DNA from: Pteria penguin
Taxonomy: Eukaryota; Mollusca; Bivalvia; Pterioida; Pteriidae
NCBI GenBank assembly: GCA_035048485.1
Contig: CM068581.1
Span: 2,886,430 to 2,950,429, forward strand
DNA length: 64,000 nucleotides
Reading direction: 5' to 3'
Positions 27,188 to 37,127 of the stretch are shown here, piece after piece; within the stretch, counting starts at the first letter, position 1; every line of letters starts with the position of its first letter. Below the pieces are notes generated by a model, which worked only from the letters and a program-made list of their open reading frames with translations, was not told the origin of the DNA and did no database searches. The position numbers were made by a program, and so were the translations under genes.

Positions 27188-27296
27188 CGACAGACAGGTC
27201 TTGCCACAAAGAATACACATGTATAGTATGAAGGCCCCATCTCGTTTGGTTCAAAATTCAAAAACTATGGTTATGGTATGTATGTATGCATGTACA

Positions 27297-27381
27297 TGCA
27301 TGCATACGTGTATGTATGTATGTATGTATGTATGTATGTATGTATGTATGTATGTATGTATGTATGTATGTATGTATGTGT
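27297..27381 (+). repeat. (GTAT)n microsatellite
   Basis: Tetranucleotide tract extending a TGCATG-rich start near 27275 and ending in a GTGTGTGTG run. Non-coding. Confidence 0.9.
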
Positions 27382-27835
27382 GTGTGTGGTCGTATGTATG
27401 GTCGTTATTAACAAAACTTTAAAGAAATACATGTCTTGACAGATTGGCTTCCTAAAAGGTGACTGTTTGATTCGTCAGGCGGGGAGTGACAGGTAAAGTG
27501 TGTAGGGTCTGATAATATATTTTCGTGATTATCGAGGCAAGATTGTGATCTATGTTAACATCGTTGTCGTCACATAACATGTACATTGTGATAAACGAAT
27601 TGATGATATGATTCATATAACATTATCTTATACGCTAAAAACCAGACAGTCATACTATTTAGTGAATAAATTTATGAAAACCATTTAACTCGGAATTTAC
27701 TTTTAGAAATAAGAATGGTATTATATCAGGATCTTAAAGTTCATTTGGAAGTGCAGCATTATAACTTTTATCTGTATACATTTCGAGTATGACCTGAAGT
27801 TAATATGTATAGAGTTAGAGAGAATTCTGTAGGTA
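27382..27835 (+). other. Intron, nothing recognised
   Basis: Unique AT-rich sequence between a microsatellite and a SINE. No exon, RNA gene or repeat was recognised. Confidence 0.4.
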
Positions 27836-27837
27836 GG

Positions 27838-28000
27838 GGCAGGCGTGGTGTAGTGGTTAAGCGCTTGGCTTGCGGCGCCGACGATCCGGGTTCGATTCCC
27901 GGGTTGCGCCACTATGTTTAAGAGGTTGGTAACCTCCTGCTTCCATGTCGCGATATAACTGAAATATTGTTGAAAGCGACGTAAAGCACCAATCAACCAA
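27838..28000 (+). mobile_element. tRNA-headed SINE of a second type
   Basis: tRNA-like head with box A GTGGTGTAGTGGTTAAGCGC and box B GGGTTCGATTCCC. A short body follows (CCTGCTTCCATGTCGCGATA, TGAAATATTGTTGAAAGCG, GTAAAGCACC) and the tail is CAATCAACCAACCA. The body resembles the BIV-type mollusc SINE as I recall it. It differs from the family at 26908 and 42993. Confidence 0.8.
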
Positions 28001-28169
28001 CCATATCTGGTAAACAGAGGGTGTCACCACGAGAAAGGAGTCTGTTGTCACTGAAAATAACATTTATAAAGGCATGCTAAACCTACTCTCTGATGGTAAA
28101 AATAATTGGTCTCAGGTATGGTAGAATGATTGATTTAAACTTAATAGGAGGTCAGAGCATTCAGTCTAA

Positions 28170-28410
28170 TGTGAAGATGATGGATAAATCCAAACCACAA
28201 GTCCAAAAATCATAAAACTAGAGGACAAGCAAAATCAGTGAAAATGAGAAACAAATAGAAAATAACAAAATATGTCTACTTGAAGAGCATATGTGAACCC
28301 CTGTGATGGAGTGAGATCAGGTGCCTGGGGAGAGTGAGAATCTCCTGCTTGCTAGCAACACCCGTCACATATACTCAGTAGAAAGAGTCAAATCGTGTAA
28401 AACATATTCC
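28170..28410 (-). mobile_element. Retroelement family A 3' tail, antisense
   Basis: Starts with the complement of the common 3' end (GATGATGGATAAATCC) and runs through GATCAGGTGCCTGGGGAG and CAACACCCGTCACATATACT. It ends at 28410 before reaching any coding part. Heavily 5'-truncated. Confidence 0.75.
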
Positions 28411-28559
28411 AAACGTTTTCTCCCAACATCCAACTCCAGTAAGTAAATAAATAAAGATATAAAAGAAAATTTTCGTTGACATTTTATTGTGATAGTGTGA
28501 TATCGCATTAATCGTAGTAACTGTGAGCACAGATTGGAACTGTAGTTAAAACGTAAATA

Positions 28560-29631
28560 CAGTGAGGTGCAGTCCTAACATAACATTATGTTAACGTCGC
28601 GTTAACGTGAAGTTTGCTTTCCTCGTGCGCTCAGGACTGCTGAGCACACGCGTCTGCGTTAACGCAGATTTCCACGTGAACTTAATTTCGAGACCGCGTG
28701 AACGCGCTTGACCGCCGCGTTAACGCGCTTGACTGCCGCGTGAACGTGTTTGACAGCCACGTTCGCTTGCGTGCAACTTAAAACTTGTATTAACATGTTC
28801 ATATAGAAGGTTTTGAAGGAGAATCGATATATGCATTGTATATTTAAATATAAAAAACATACTAATGTGTAAGTAAAATATTTAGAATTAAATAAAACCC
28901 TTCCAATTTAGGGAATGAATTTTAAAAATATTGAACGCAATTTCCGAACATTGACTTGAATGAAATTTATTCTTCTTTTAGGATAATATAATAATAATAA
29001 CGAAATAAAAATTAATAAATATTATAATAATGATGGTTATTATTATTTTCATATATTATAGAAAATAGCTTAATTAAAAATAATAATAATGAATACTTAA
29101 TTAAGAAATACATGTAAACACATAAATAAATTAGGTATAAATATGTAGAATAACCAAATAAGAAATAAAAACATAAATAAACTAATTAAAATTAAGTAAA
29201 TAAATGAAATTAGAATCTAATCATGCTGGTATAAACTGACGAAATTTTTTTCTCATAAATACCTTATTGCATGTCTACGCGATAATTTCCTTTGTTGTAT
29301 TACATATAAAATCCTTAATGTAGGTTTACATTTTAACATTAAATTTAATACAGTCACGTTTTCATGGCGACATTCGTGGTAATTTAATTAGATCCATTTA
29401 ATTTTCTCCATCCGTATTGCAAAGAGAATTACAAATATACATGTAGACATGTGAACGTGCGACTGGGCCGAGCGCACGCGGGAATAAATCGCGTTAACGC
29501 GAATTTCCTCCCGTGTTAACGCGAGGAGCGCACGCGCGTCCGGTCGAGCAGTCCTAGCACGTGTGCTAAAGCAGTCCTCGTGACCGCTTTTTGCGTTAAC
29601 GTGCATGTTATGTTAGGACTGCACCCATCTG
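28560..29631 (-). mobile_element. Tc1/mariner-type non-autonomous inverted-repeat element, copy 2
   Basis: Flanked by TA at 28558-28559 and 29632-29633. The left end is CAGTGAGGTGCAGTCCTAAC and the right end is the complement of CAGATGGGTGCAGTCCTAAC, so the terminal repeats are inverted and nearly identical over about 28 bases. Subterminal clusters of GCGTTAACGC-like palindromes lie at 28600-28750 and 29460-29600. It is the uninterrupted version of copy 1, in the opposite orientation. No transposase is encoded, so mobilisation would need one in trans. Confidence 0.78.
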
Positions 29632-29869
29632 TACATGTACTAATGAGTTTAATCAGCTCAGATTGCGTTATAGCATCACAGTAGGGGATTCTTACACATT
29701 GATGTCCTCTGACCCTACTCCTGGGTCTGGCGCCATAAACTGAGAAAATACCTTATCAATTATTTTATCTGAATTCATTCAATTATCAAACACTGAAATA
29801 AATTGTCATGCAGAATGACCATACAAAATAATTATCTTAAATTTTTGAATTGTCTTGATTTGACATAAT

Positions 29870-30255
29870 ACGTATATACATGTATATACAGACATTTGTT
29901 CACCTGCATTTCCGGCAGGCAGCATTTCTTGCCTTCATTGGTAAAATTTGACTTTGTGTTCCTGTCTCCTTCGTATGTTTATGCGTGTATATTTATGTAT
30001 TTTCCTCCTCGATTTGAAAGGTTATTGCAGGACTTTTGTGACGGACGTTGCATGCAACGAAGGACGCTTACTCTTCCCGGGCACCTGGTCTCTCCTCGAT
30101 TTTATTGGGGTTCGTATTTGTCTGAGTATGACACTAAACACGATATTGTCCCCTTTATGCCATGGACTATCAGATATGGTTTACCCTTCGGTACTTCTTC
30201 GTTTTTTTTCTATAGAATAAAACTCAATAAAATCCAAATGCCAGTTAATAATTCA
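29870..30255 (+). mobile_element. Retroelement family B tail
   Basis: Tail with GTGTATATTTATGTATTTTC, CTCTTCCCGGGCACCTGGTC and ACGATATTGTCC blocks, as at 33560-33780 and 38330-38570. It lies directly upstream of the family A RT copy and may be that element's 5' flank or an independent insertion. Confidence 0.6.
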
Positions 30256-30280
30256 ATTTTGAGCATACGAATTTGAAATC

Positions 30281-31848
30281 ATGACTTATCCTACTTATAC
30301 TCTCACGAACTTTTCGGTTTCGGAAGTACTCGAGAATCATAAATCTGTCCTCAATACGTTTGGCATTGACTCAAATAAATTAAATTTAGAACTTCCATAT
30401 TTGTACTGCATTCCAAAAATGCACAAATATCCTTACAAACAACGCTTTATCGCTGGTTCCTCTGAAGTGTTCCACAAAATCTGTATCGATGCTACTCACA
30501 AAAATATTTTCAGAAATTAAATCTGGTCTTCATAGATATTGCGAAACAGTATATTCCAGAAGTGGAATTAATCAAATGTGGATCCTTAAAAATTCAAAAG
30601 AGTTGTTAGAAAATCTAAAATCAAAACGTTTTACTAAAATTTACTCTATCAAGTCTTTTGACTTTTCGACTCTTTACACAACGATCCCTCATCAGAAATT
30701 AAAAGACAGATTAACGGAAATTATTCAAAATGCATTTACTAGTAAAAACGGAAGCCGCAAGTACAAATATATAGTAATAGGCCACGATAAAACTTACTTT
30801 GTTAGGGAAAATTCTGATTCCAAAAATAAATACACTGAAACAGCTGTCATCCAGATGTTGAACTTTCTTATCGATAATATTTTTGTGGTGTTTGGAGGTA
30901 AGGTTTTTCAACAAATTTTCGGCATTCCAATGGGCACTAACTGTGCTCCGCTTCTGGCTGACATATTCCTTTACTCATACGAAGCTGAATTCATTCAGTC
31001 TTTGCTTTCGCAAGGAAAAAAAAAACAATTTACTCTTGGCTTCAATTTTACTTACAGATATAGATGACTTGCTTTCAATTAATAATCCTTCATTCGCGGA
31101 TTACCTCAGCATCATCTATCCAAGTGAACTTGATGTCAAAGAAACCACAGAAAGAAGTAATTCTACTTCGTATTTAGATATTATGTTTTCTTTCGACATT
31201 AATGGTCAATTGAACACCTCACTCTATGACAAACGTGACGGTTTCAATTTCGCTATCACAAACTTTCCTTTCATAAGTAGCAACATTCCATCATCGCCCG
31301 CATACGGCGTATTCATATCTCAGTTAATACGTTATTCCAGAGCTTGTTCAAATTACAGTGACTTTGTTCTGAGGGCTAGGCGACTTCCAGTTAAGCTGCT
31401 CAACCAGGGTTATATATGTGCTAGACTAGCAACGTCACTGAGGAAATTCTATGGTCGTTACGAGACTCTTATTACTCCATATGATATCTCGTTATCCAGA
31501 CTTTTAAATGATATTCTGGACTGAGACCGATTCCGATCATTTTACACAGATTTAACACCTTCTATACTAGAAGGTTACCTACTTCGACTTCTCCATATAT
31601 AAATACATATGGAATTTACACGATCTGACTCTTTCTACTGGGTATATGTGACGGGTGTTGCTAACAAGCAGGAGATGCTCACTCTCCCCGGGCACCTGAT
31701 CTCACTCCATCACAGGGGTTCACATATACTCTTCAAGTAGACATATTCTGTTATTTTCCATTTGTTTTTTCATTTTCACTGATTTTGTATGTCCTCTGGT
31801 TTTATGATTTTTGGACTTGTGCTTTGGATTTATCCATCATCTTTACAT
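30281..31848 (+). mobile_element. Retroelement family A, longest copy, RT gene broken by frameshifts
   Basis: Three overlapping + strand frames (30281-30520, 30489-31067, 30883-31524) together cover a reverse-transcriptase domain. The fingers region reads L-P-Y-L-Y-C-I-P-K-M-H-K, the palm has F-D-F-S-T-L-Y-T-T-I-P and G-I-P-M-G-T-N-C-A-P, and the catalytic D-D is in D-I-D-D-L-L. The frame breaks just before the D-D pair and again near 30500, so no active protein can be made. After the RT come P-A-Y-G-V-F-I-S-Q-L-I-R-Y and F-Y-G-R-Y motifs, a stop at 31524 and the standard tail ending at 31848. No GIY-YIG or AP endonuclease is visible. Penelope-like or another non-LTR class is possible. Confidence 0.8.
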
Positions 31849-32076
31849 TAAGTATATTCTCAGTTTATTGCGCCGGACCCTGGTTCTCCGGGGGTCCTCA
31901 ATTGCTTGTTTTTCAAATTTTACAATCACATTTAGATTTTGCCTCTATTCAGCCAATTAGTATCCTTATGTTTAACCTACCTCATATACTGTTTTAAATA
32001 TATGAGTTCTTAATGTGTAAGATTTGTGTATTTATCATTTGATGTAAAATTTTGAAATAATATTTCTTTCGTTTAG

Positions 32077-32127
32077 ATTCGTGTATAATTGAAGAAAGCA
32101 TGGGACTACTTGACAGAACTTTCATTG
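32077..32127 (+). CDS. Candidate linker exon 3 (51 nt) before Ig unit 3
   Basis: Acceptor TTTCGTTTAG ends at 32076 and donor GTAACC starts at 32128. The segment reads two bases, 16 codons and one base, phase 1-1, with peptide S-C-I-I-E-E-S-M-G-L-L-D-R-T-F-I. Its position immediately before an Ig-a exon, its phase and the early Cys match the linker exons at 608 and 11413. The peptide identity to them is low and chance cannot be excluded. Confidence 0.35.
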
Positions 32128-32212
32128 GTAACCATTTTACAGTGAATACTTGTTAAATTAATACTTAACTCAGATGACCTCATGTGTAATCAATATGAAG
32201 AAAATATACCAG

Positions 32213-32832
32213 ATATAAACATGTAGTAATCCTACAAGGTATCGATACTTATATAAACATGTAGTAATCCTACAATGCAAGGTATCGATACTTATATAAA
32301 CATGTAGTAATCCTACAAGGTATCGATACTTATATAAACATGTAGTAATCCTACAAGGTATCGATATTTATATAAACATGTAGTAATCCTACAAGGTATC
32401 GATACTTATATAAACATGTAATAATCCTACAAGGTATCGATACTTATATAAACATGTAATAATCCTACAAGGTATCGATACTTATATAAACATGTAGTAA
32501 TCCTACAAGGTATCGATACTTATATAAACATGTAGTAATCCTACAAGGTATCGATACTTATATAAACATGTAGTAATCCTACAAGGTATCGATACTTATA
32601 TAAACATGTAGTAATCCTACAATGCAAGGTATCGATACTTATATAAACATGTAGTAATCCTACAAGGTATCGATACTTATATAAACATGTAGTAATCCTA
32701 CAAGGTATCGATACTTATATAAACATGTAGTAATCCTACAAGGTATCGATACTTATATAAACATGTAGTAATCCTACAAGGTATCGATACTTATATAAAC
32801 ATGTAGTAATCCTACAAGGTATCGGTACTTAT
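32213..32832 (+). repeat. 38-bp minisatellite, about 16 copies
   Basis: Unit TATCGATACTTATATAAACA + TGTAGTAATCCTACAAGG, repeated head to tail with very few substitutions. At least two units carry a five-base TGCAA insertion. It ends 65 bp before the Ig exon at 32898. The unit contains two short palindromes (ATCGAT, and GTAGTAATCCTAC-like). There are no spacers, so it is not a CRISPR-like array. Confidence 0.95.
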
Positions 32833-32897
32833 ATTGAACGTCAGATATACTATAGTCACTCATCACAATAAGATCAATGGATGTCTTTTTATTTCAG

Positions 32898-33158
32898 AAT
32901 TAAACACTCCTTTACCAAGTGAAATTCAAAAAGTTATTCTGGGTGAAGAACTTAAACTAGATTGCTCGGCTGCATGCGAAGAGTCATGTAAACAGTACCG
33001 ATGGTATTACCCTGGAGATCACCTTGATGCCTACAGATTCACCTTGACCAATGTCACGTATACCTACGATTACACCACTGGTTGGGAACTGTTTTGTGTA
33101 GTATGGGACGATTGTTACAACATGCATGCAAGTCATAATATACTGCTAGATATTGGGT
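32898..33158 (+). CDS. Ig-domain exon a3 (unit 3)
   Basis: Phase 1-1 exon of 261 nt (acceptor TTTATTTCAG ending 32897). The donor GTAAGA at 33159 is preferred over GTGTAA two bases earlier, since it keeps phase 1. Subtype a. Cys cluster L-D-C-S-A-A-C-E-E-S-C, C strand K-Q-Y-R-W-Y-Y, F strand L-F-C-V-V-W-D-D-C-Y. The E-strand D-Y-T motif matches the D-Y-T in the 1838 and 13528 exons. It is clearly homologous to those two but much older in divergence. It opens the third a-b-c-d unit. Confidence 0.88.
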
Positions 33159-33279
33159 GTAAGAATAGTTTTTAAACATAATAAAACATGTATACATACA
33201 TGTATGTACTTGTAAATTTACTCTTTTGAAAATGTATTGATTCTACCCTTAAATCTTTTTGTCTCTTTCCTTAAACATA

Positions 33280-33790
33280 AATGTTACTGTTAAATTTCTG
33301 CTCATCTAAGCTTAATTTTCAATTCGTCCTGAGAGCGAGGCTTCTTGTCAAGATACTCCTCTCACAGGGATATATTGAGGAACGTTTGACATTGTCGCTG
33401 AGGAAGTTCTATGGCCGATATAGGGACCTGACCATACAAACTAACCATCTTAACTTTTTGACTATATTTGATTCGACTTAATATGTGTATATATACATTT
33501 TTTCACGTGCATTTCCAACGCCTGAATTTCAATTAAACAACATTTCATACCGTGAATAGGATAATTTGATATCATGTTCTCGTCTCCTTCATGTTTTCAC
33601 ATGTGTATATTTATGTATTTACTTCCTCGACTTGAAAAGTTGTTGCCGGACATTTACAACGGGTGCTGAATGCAAACAGGGGACGCTTACTCGTCCTGGG
33701 CACCTGGTCTCACCTCGATTTTATTGGGGTTCGCATTTGTCCTTTTAATCCTTGGACTACGAGATATGGTACTTTCACTTTTCTATATGA
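33280..33790 (+). mobile_element. Retroelement family B, 5'-truncated copy
   Basis: Coding remnant with G-Y-I-E-E-R-L-T-L-S-L-R-K-F-Y-G-R (frame at 33281-33481), then the family B tail with TTACTCGTCCTGGGCACCTG and TTTTATTGGGGTTCGCATTT. A spacer of about 90 bases resembles 15180-15250 and 38260-38330. Confidence 0.7.
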
Positions 33791-33888
33791 TATCCAACCA
33801 GTTTCAAAACGCTGAGATAATCCAGACAAGTGACTTTACATAAGGCATACTCCTCGGGATTTTTCTTCAGTTTGTAAATAAAATCTCA

Positions 33889-33889
<1 letters not shown>

Positions 33890-33951
<62 letters not shown>
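33890..33951 (+). repeat. (ATT)n microsatellite
   Basis: About 20 ATT units just after the end of a family B tail. Family C and B ends are repeatedly followed by ATT tracts in this window (44632, 25775). Confidence 0.9.
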
Positions 33952-34229
33952 CGGTCTTCTGTTTTACTAGATCATTACCCAAAGAAGGGCTATATTTGAA
34001 AATATTTCATCGGTGTAATCTCCTCTATTGAATCAAATGTTTTTATTTATATATTCAAAATACGATTAGTAAAATACATGTATTACTGAATATTTGCACT
34101 ATCTATAAAAGCACAGTCATACTCCATCATACATTTGAAACATTTGGTATCTCTTCTCATTCAAGAATTGCGCACTATGTAAAACTCGAGACATACACGT
34201 ATAGCTGTTGAATCCCATTTGACAGCAAC

Positions 34230-34471
34230 ATTATCCACCTACATTGTTCCTGAATCATTTTACTGCTCAGCTGATTGTCATGACACTTGTATTATCCGAT
34301 AGAGAACAACATATTTCAATATGCACATTACCCGGATTATACAAATACATTCATATCTCCCAGCACATTATTCATTTCACATATATCGAAAAATTCCTAC
34401 AAATATTGGCATTGCGATGTGAACAACATTTTCAGATCTTACTATTCACACTTATTTACAATAATTCTTAA
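34230..34471 (+). pseudogene. Decayed Ig-b exon copy
   Basis: Clearly homologous to the exons at 34989 and 35921: GCTCAGCTGATTGT, TCCGATAGAGAA, CAGCACATTATTCATT, CAAATATTGGC and ATTCTTAAATGTAGG align in order. Indels break the frame, the C-strand Trp codon reads TAG, and the donor is TGTAGG instead of TGTGAG. The 5' third has lost similarity. Its 3' part is repeated at 35331-35402 as part of the 932-bp tandem duplication. Confidence 0.8.
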
Positions 34472-34988
34472 ATGTAGGCCAGAAAATGTAAAAATAAGAA
34501 TCTGTACTCGTGTAAAACTTGTCTCAATATTGAGTATATTGATACAAGTGCATGCATCAAAGCTTACTATGATACTCATTTATAGTAAACCTAATTATAA
34601 ATTCCAGATGTATCAACATACGCGTTAAGCAACTAAAGCGTGCACAAAAGAAGTTTGTGATCATAGTACACATAAACAACAGCATGTAATGAATTCTTTT
34701 TAAAACTCTGCATATTATTATCCTCACCCAATCAGCGGCCGTGTTTTATCTGTGACGGAACGATGGCAACATGGTCTCAGTTTGAGTGATAAAGAATGCA
34801 TTAATGTACACATTAAAGAAGTAAAATCTCATTTGATTACACGTTATCATGGATTGAAACAGCATGTGTGAAATATCAAGCTGGCTACCAGCTGGACACA
34901 AAGTGCCATTCATATATCAAATATAATATTCTTTTTTCTTACTTGTCTTATGAGTTCTGCTTCTTTACATATGCATTTTATGTTGTAG

Positions 34989-35273
34989 ATGGTCCAACAA
35001 ATATCAACATCACTGCGATCCAGTCAGAATACGTTGTTGCGGAAGGGCGTTCTTTGGGTCCTTTCCATTGTTCAGCTGATTGTGATGAACCCTGTTCTAT
35101 CCGATGGAGAAACAATAGATATTCATATGCATCTCGCTACGATCATACTTATATATCTGGCAGCACATTATTCATTCCACATATAACAGACAATTCATAT
35201 AAATATTGGCGATGTGAGGTGTACAACAGTTTTGGATCCTACAACTCTGCCTTCTTCAGAGTGATCGTTAAAT
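34989..35273 (+). CDS. Ig-domain exon b3 (unit 3)
   Basis: Phase 1-1 exon of 285 nt (acceptor TATGTTGTAG ending 34988, donor GTGAGT at 35274). Subtype b with canonical cysteines: P-F-H-C-S-A-D-C-D-E-P-C, then C strand S-I-R-W-R-N-N, F strand Y-K-Y-W-R-C-E-V-Y-N. The loop after the C' strand reads Y-A-S-R-Y-D-H-T. It has the same exon structure as 35921-36205, from which it differs mainly in that loop. An N-glycosylation motif N-I-T lies near the start. It ends K-C, the Cys codon completed across the intron if the next exon starts GT; here the codon completes as T+AT or as spliced to 35921. Confidence 0.88.
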
Positions 35274-35920
35274 GTGAGTATACAATAAGAATATTAGTTA
35301 ACAGAAAAAATACCCGCGATTCTGTAAACATTGGCATTGCGATGTGAACAACATTTTCAGATCTTACTATTCACACTTATTTACAATAATTCTTAAATGT
35401 AGGCCAGAAAATGTAAAAATAAGAATCTGTACTCATGTAAAACTTGTCTCAATATTGAGTATATTGATACAAGTGCATGCATCAAAGCTTACTATGATAC
35501 TCATTTATAGTGAACCTAATTATAAATTCCAGATGTATCAACATACGCGTTAAGCAACTAAAGCGTGCACAAAAGAAGTTTGTGATCATAGTACACATAA
35601 ACAACAACATGTAATGAATTCTTTTTAAAACTCTGCATATTATAGGAGACTTTCCTCTCCCAATTAGCGGCCGTGTTTTATCTGTGACGGAACGATGTCA
35701 ACATGGCCTCAGTTTGAGTGATAAAGAATGCATTAATGTACACATTAAAGAAGTAAAATCTCATTTGATTACACGTTATCATGGATTGAAACAGCATGTG
35801 TGAAATATCAAGCTGGCTACCAGCTGGACACAAAGTGCCATTCATATATCAAATATAATATTCTTTTTTCTTACTTGTCTTATGAGTTCTGCTTCTTTAC
35901 ATATGCATTTTATGTTGTAG

Positions 35921-36205
35921 ATGATCCACCAATTATCAACATCACTGCGATCAAGTCAGAATACGTCGTTGCGGAAGGGCGTTCGTTGGGTCCGTTCTAT
36001 TGTTCAGCTGATTGTGATGAACCTTGTTCTGTCCGATGGAGAAACAGTAGATATTCATATGAATATTACAACTATTATACTTATATATCTGGCAGCACAT
36101 TATTCATTCCACATGTAACAGACAATTCATATAAATATTGGCGATGTGAGGTGTACAACAGTTTTGGATCATACAACTCTGCATTCTTTGGAGTGATCGT
36201 TAAAT
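35921..36205 (+). CDS. Ig-domain exon b4 (unit 3, tandem duplicate)
   Basis: Phase 1-1 exon of 285 nt (acceptor TATGTTGTAG ending 35920, donor GTAAGC at 36206). Same Cys and Trp framework as 34989-35273 (C-S-A-D-C-D-E-P-C-S-V-R-W, W-R-C-E-V-Y-N). The loop after the C' strand reads Y-E-Y-Y-N-Y-Y-T: six consecutive codons all differ in amino acid from the neighbour copy, four of them to Tyr. Across the exon I count about 15 replacement and 7 synonymous codon differences. Because both copies are in phase, one or both may be included in the mRNA. Confidence 0.88.
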
Positions 36206-36331
36206 GTAAGCAGACAATAAGAGTTTTCTTAATTAAGAAAAAAAAAAGAAATTATACAAACCTTGCATTGAAATGGAGTATAAATTGATACATAACAGCC
36301 CCTGATTAACCGAAGCTTTGTTGTATTTCAG

Positions 36332-36601
36332 ATGGACCTCGTAACGCTCAGTTAATACCTGGTAACAGACTCAAGTACGACTACAGAAACAGCAGTGACC
36401 TAGAACTGCCACCTATCAGATGTACTGCAGAGTGTGATCCTATATGTACATTCGTATGGTACAAAAATGGAAAATACTTCTCCAATGCCAACGTATTCCG
36501 GATCCCTGTCGTATCCAAATATGACCACGGACTATATCATTGTTACGGATTCAATTATGTCAGCAATTTCACCTTCCCAACAGTGGAGATCATTATGTTT
36601 G
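36332..36601 (+). CDS. Ig-domain exon c3 (unit 3)
   Basis: Phase 1-1 exon of 270 nt (acceptor TGTATTTCAG ending 36331, donor GTAATG at 36602), 126 bp after the previous exon. It has no Met codon near its start, so a Met-initiated search misses the correct frame. Subtype c. I-R-C-T-A-E-C-D-P-I-C, C strand T-F-V-W-Y-K-N-G, F strand H-G-L-Y-H-C-Y-G-F-N. The canonical Cys pair is present, unlike c1 and c2, which supports this unit being closest to the ancestral state. Confidence 0.87.
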
Positions 36602-37127
36602 GTAATGGTGTATTTGTATTTGTACAAAATGCATTTTATTAATATAGAACATAAAGTGTTCAGATCCTTTAATTCCATTTATATGCAAAATTCATAATTT
36701 GGTAACTTTTTATACGTTCTATATACTTCCTGCTGTTAGACCAGCATCACCGAAGTTTTAGTTATTTAACTGAAGTCTTAAAATATCGGATATCCAGATA
36801 CTCTTTCGAATTTATACTTTCTATGCCCTCCCCCCCCCCCCCCTTGAAGAAGGAGGGGCATATCGTTTTGCCGCTATCAGCCGGTCCCTATGTCTGTCGG
36901 TCGGTCCATTTACAGTTTCCGCTCATTATCTCTGGAACCAAAAACGATATTGATATGTGGTGTACCGTTACATGTCAAGGATATCTAGGTCAACTTCAAT
37001 CTTTGTTATTGTTCAATAATTTTTATCCGAGTTATCCCCCTTGGACTTAAAAATTTCTTAAAATTAGGGACGGATAGAGATATTGAATTGATATATTTCA
37101 TACAGATCTTAACGATATCTAGGTCAA
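36602..37127 (+). other. Intron, nothing recognised
   Basis: Contains a C-homopolymer at 36830-36843 and a diffuse low-similarity sequence with GTCAAGGATATCTAGGTCAA that recurs near 37105-37125 and 38690-38720 (TAAAGGATATTTAGGTCAAG). No exon. Confidence 0.45.

Larger units (their letters stand above)
34398..36262 (+). repeat. 932-bp tandem duplication containing an Ig-b exon
   Basis: Sequence from about 34398 to 35329 is repeated at about 35330-36261. Each unit holds the end of the decayed Ig-b copy, a conserved intron with GCGGCCGTGTTTTATCTGTG, and one intact Ig-b exon. Introns of the two units differ at only scattered sites. Confidence 0.9.

Noticed and set aside
27838..27910. Functional tRNA gene on the plus strand
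   Set aside because: Followed directly by a SINE body and AATCAACCAACC tail; no terminator-type T-run after the head.
30281..31524. Active reverse transcriptase gene
   Set aside because: The three pieces are in different frames and the break precedes the catalytic D-D; it is a dead copy.
32213..32832. CRISPR-like array
   Set aside because: Units are head to tail without spacers, and the sequence is a eukaryotic intron.
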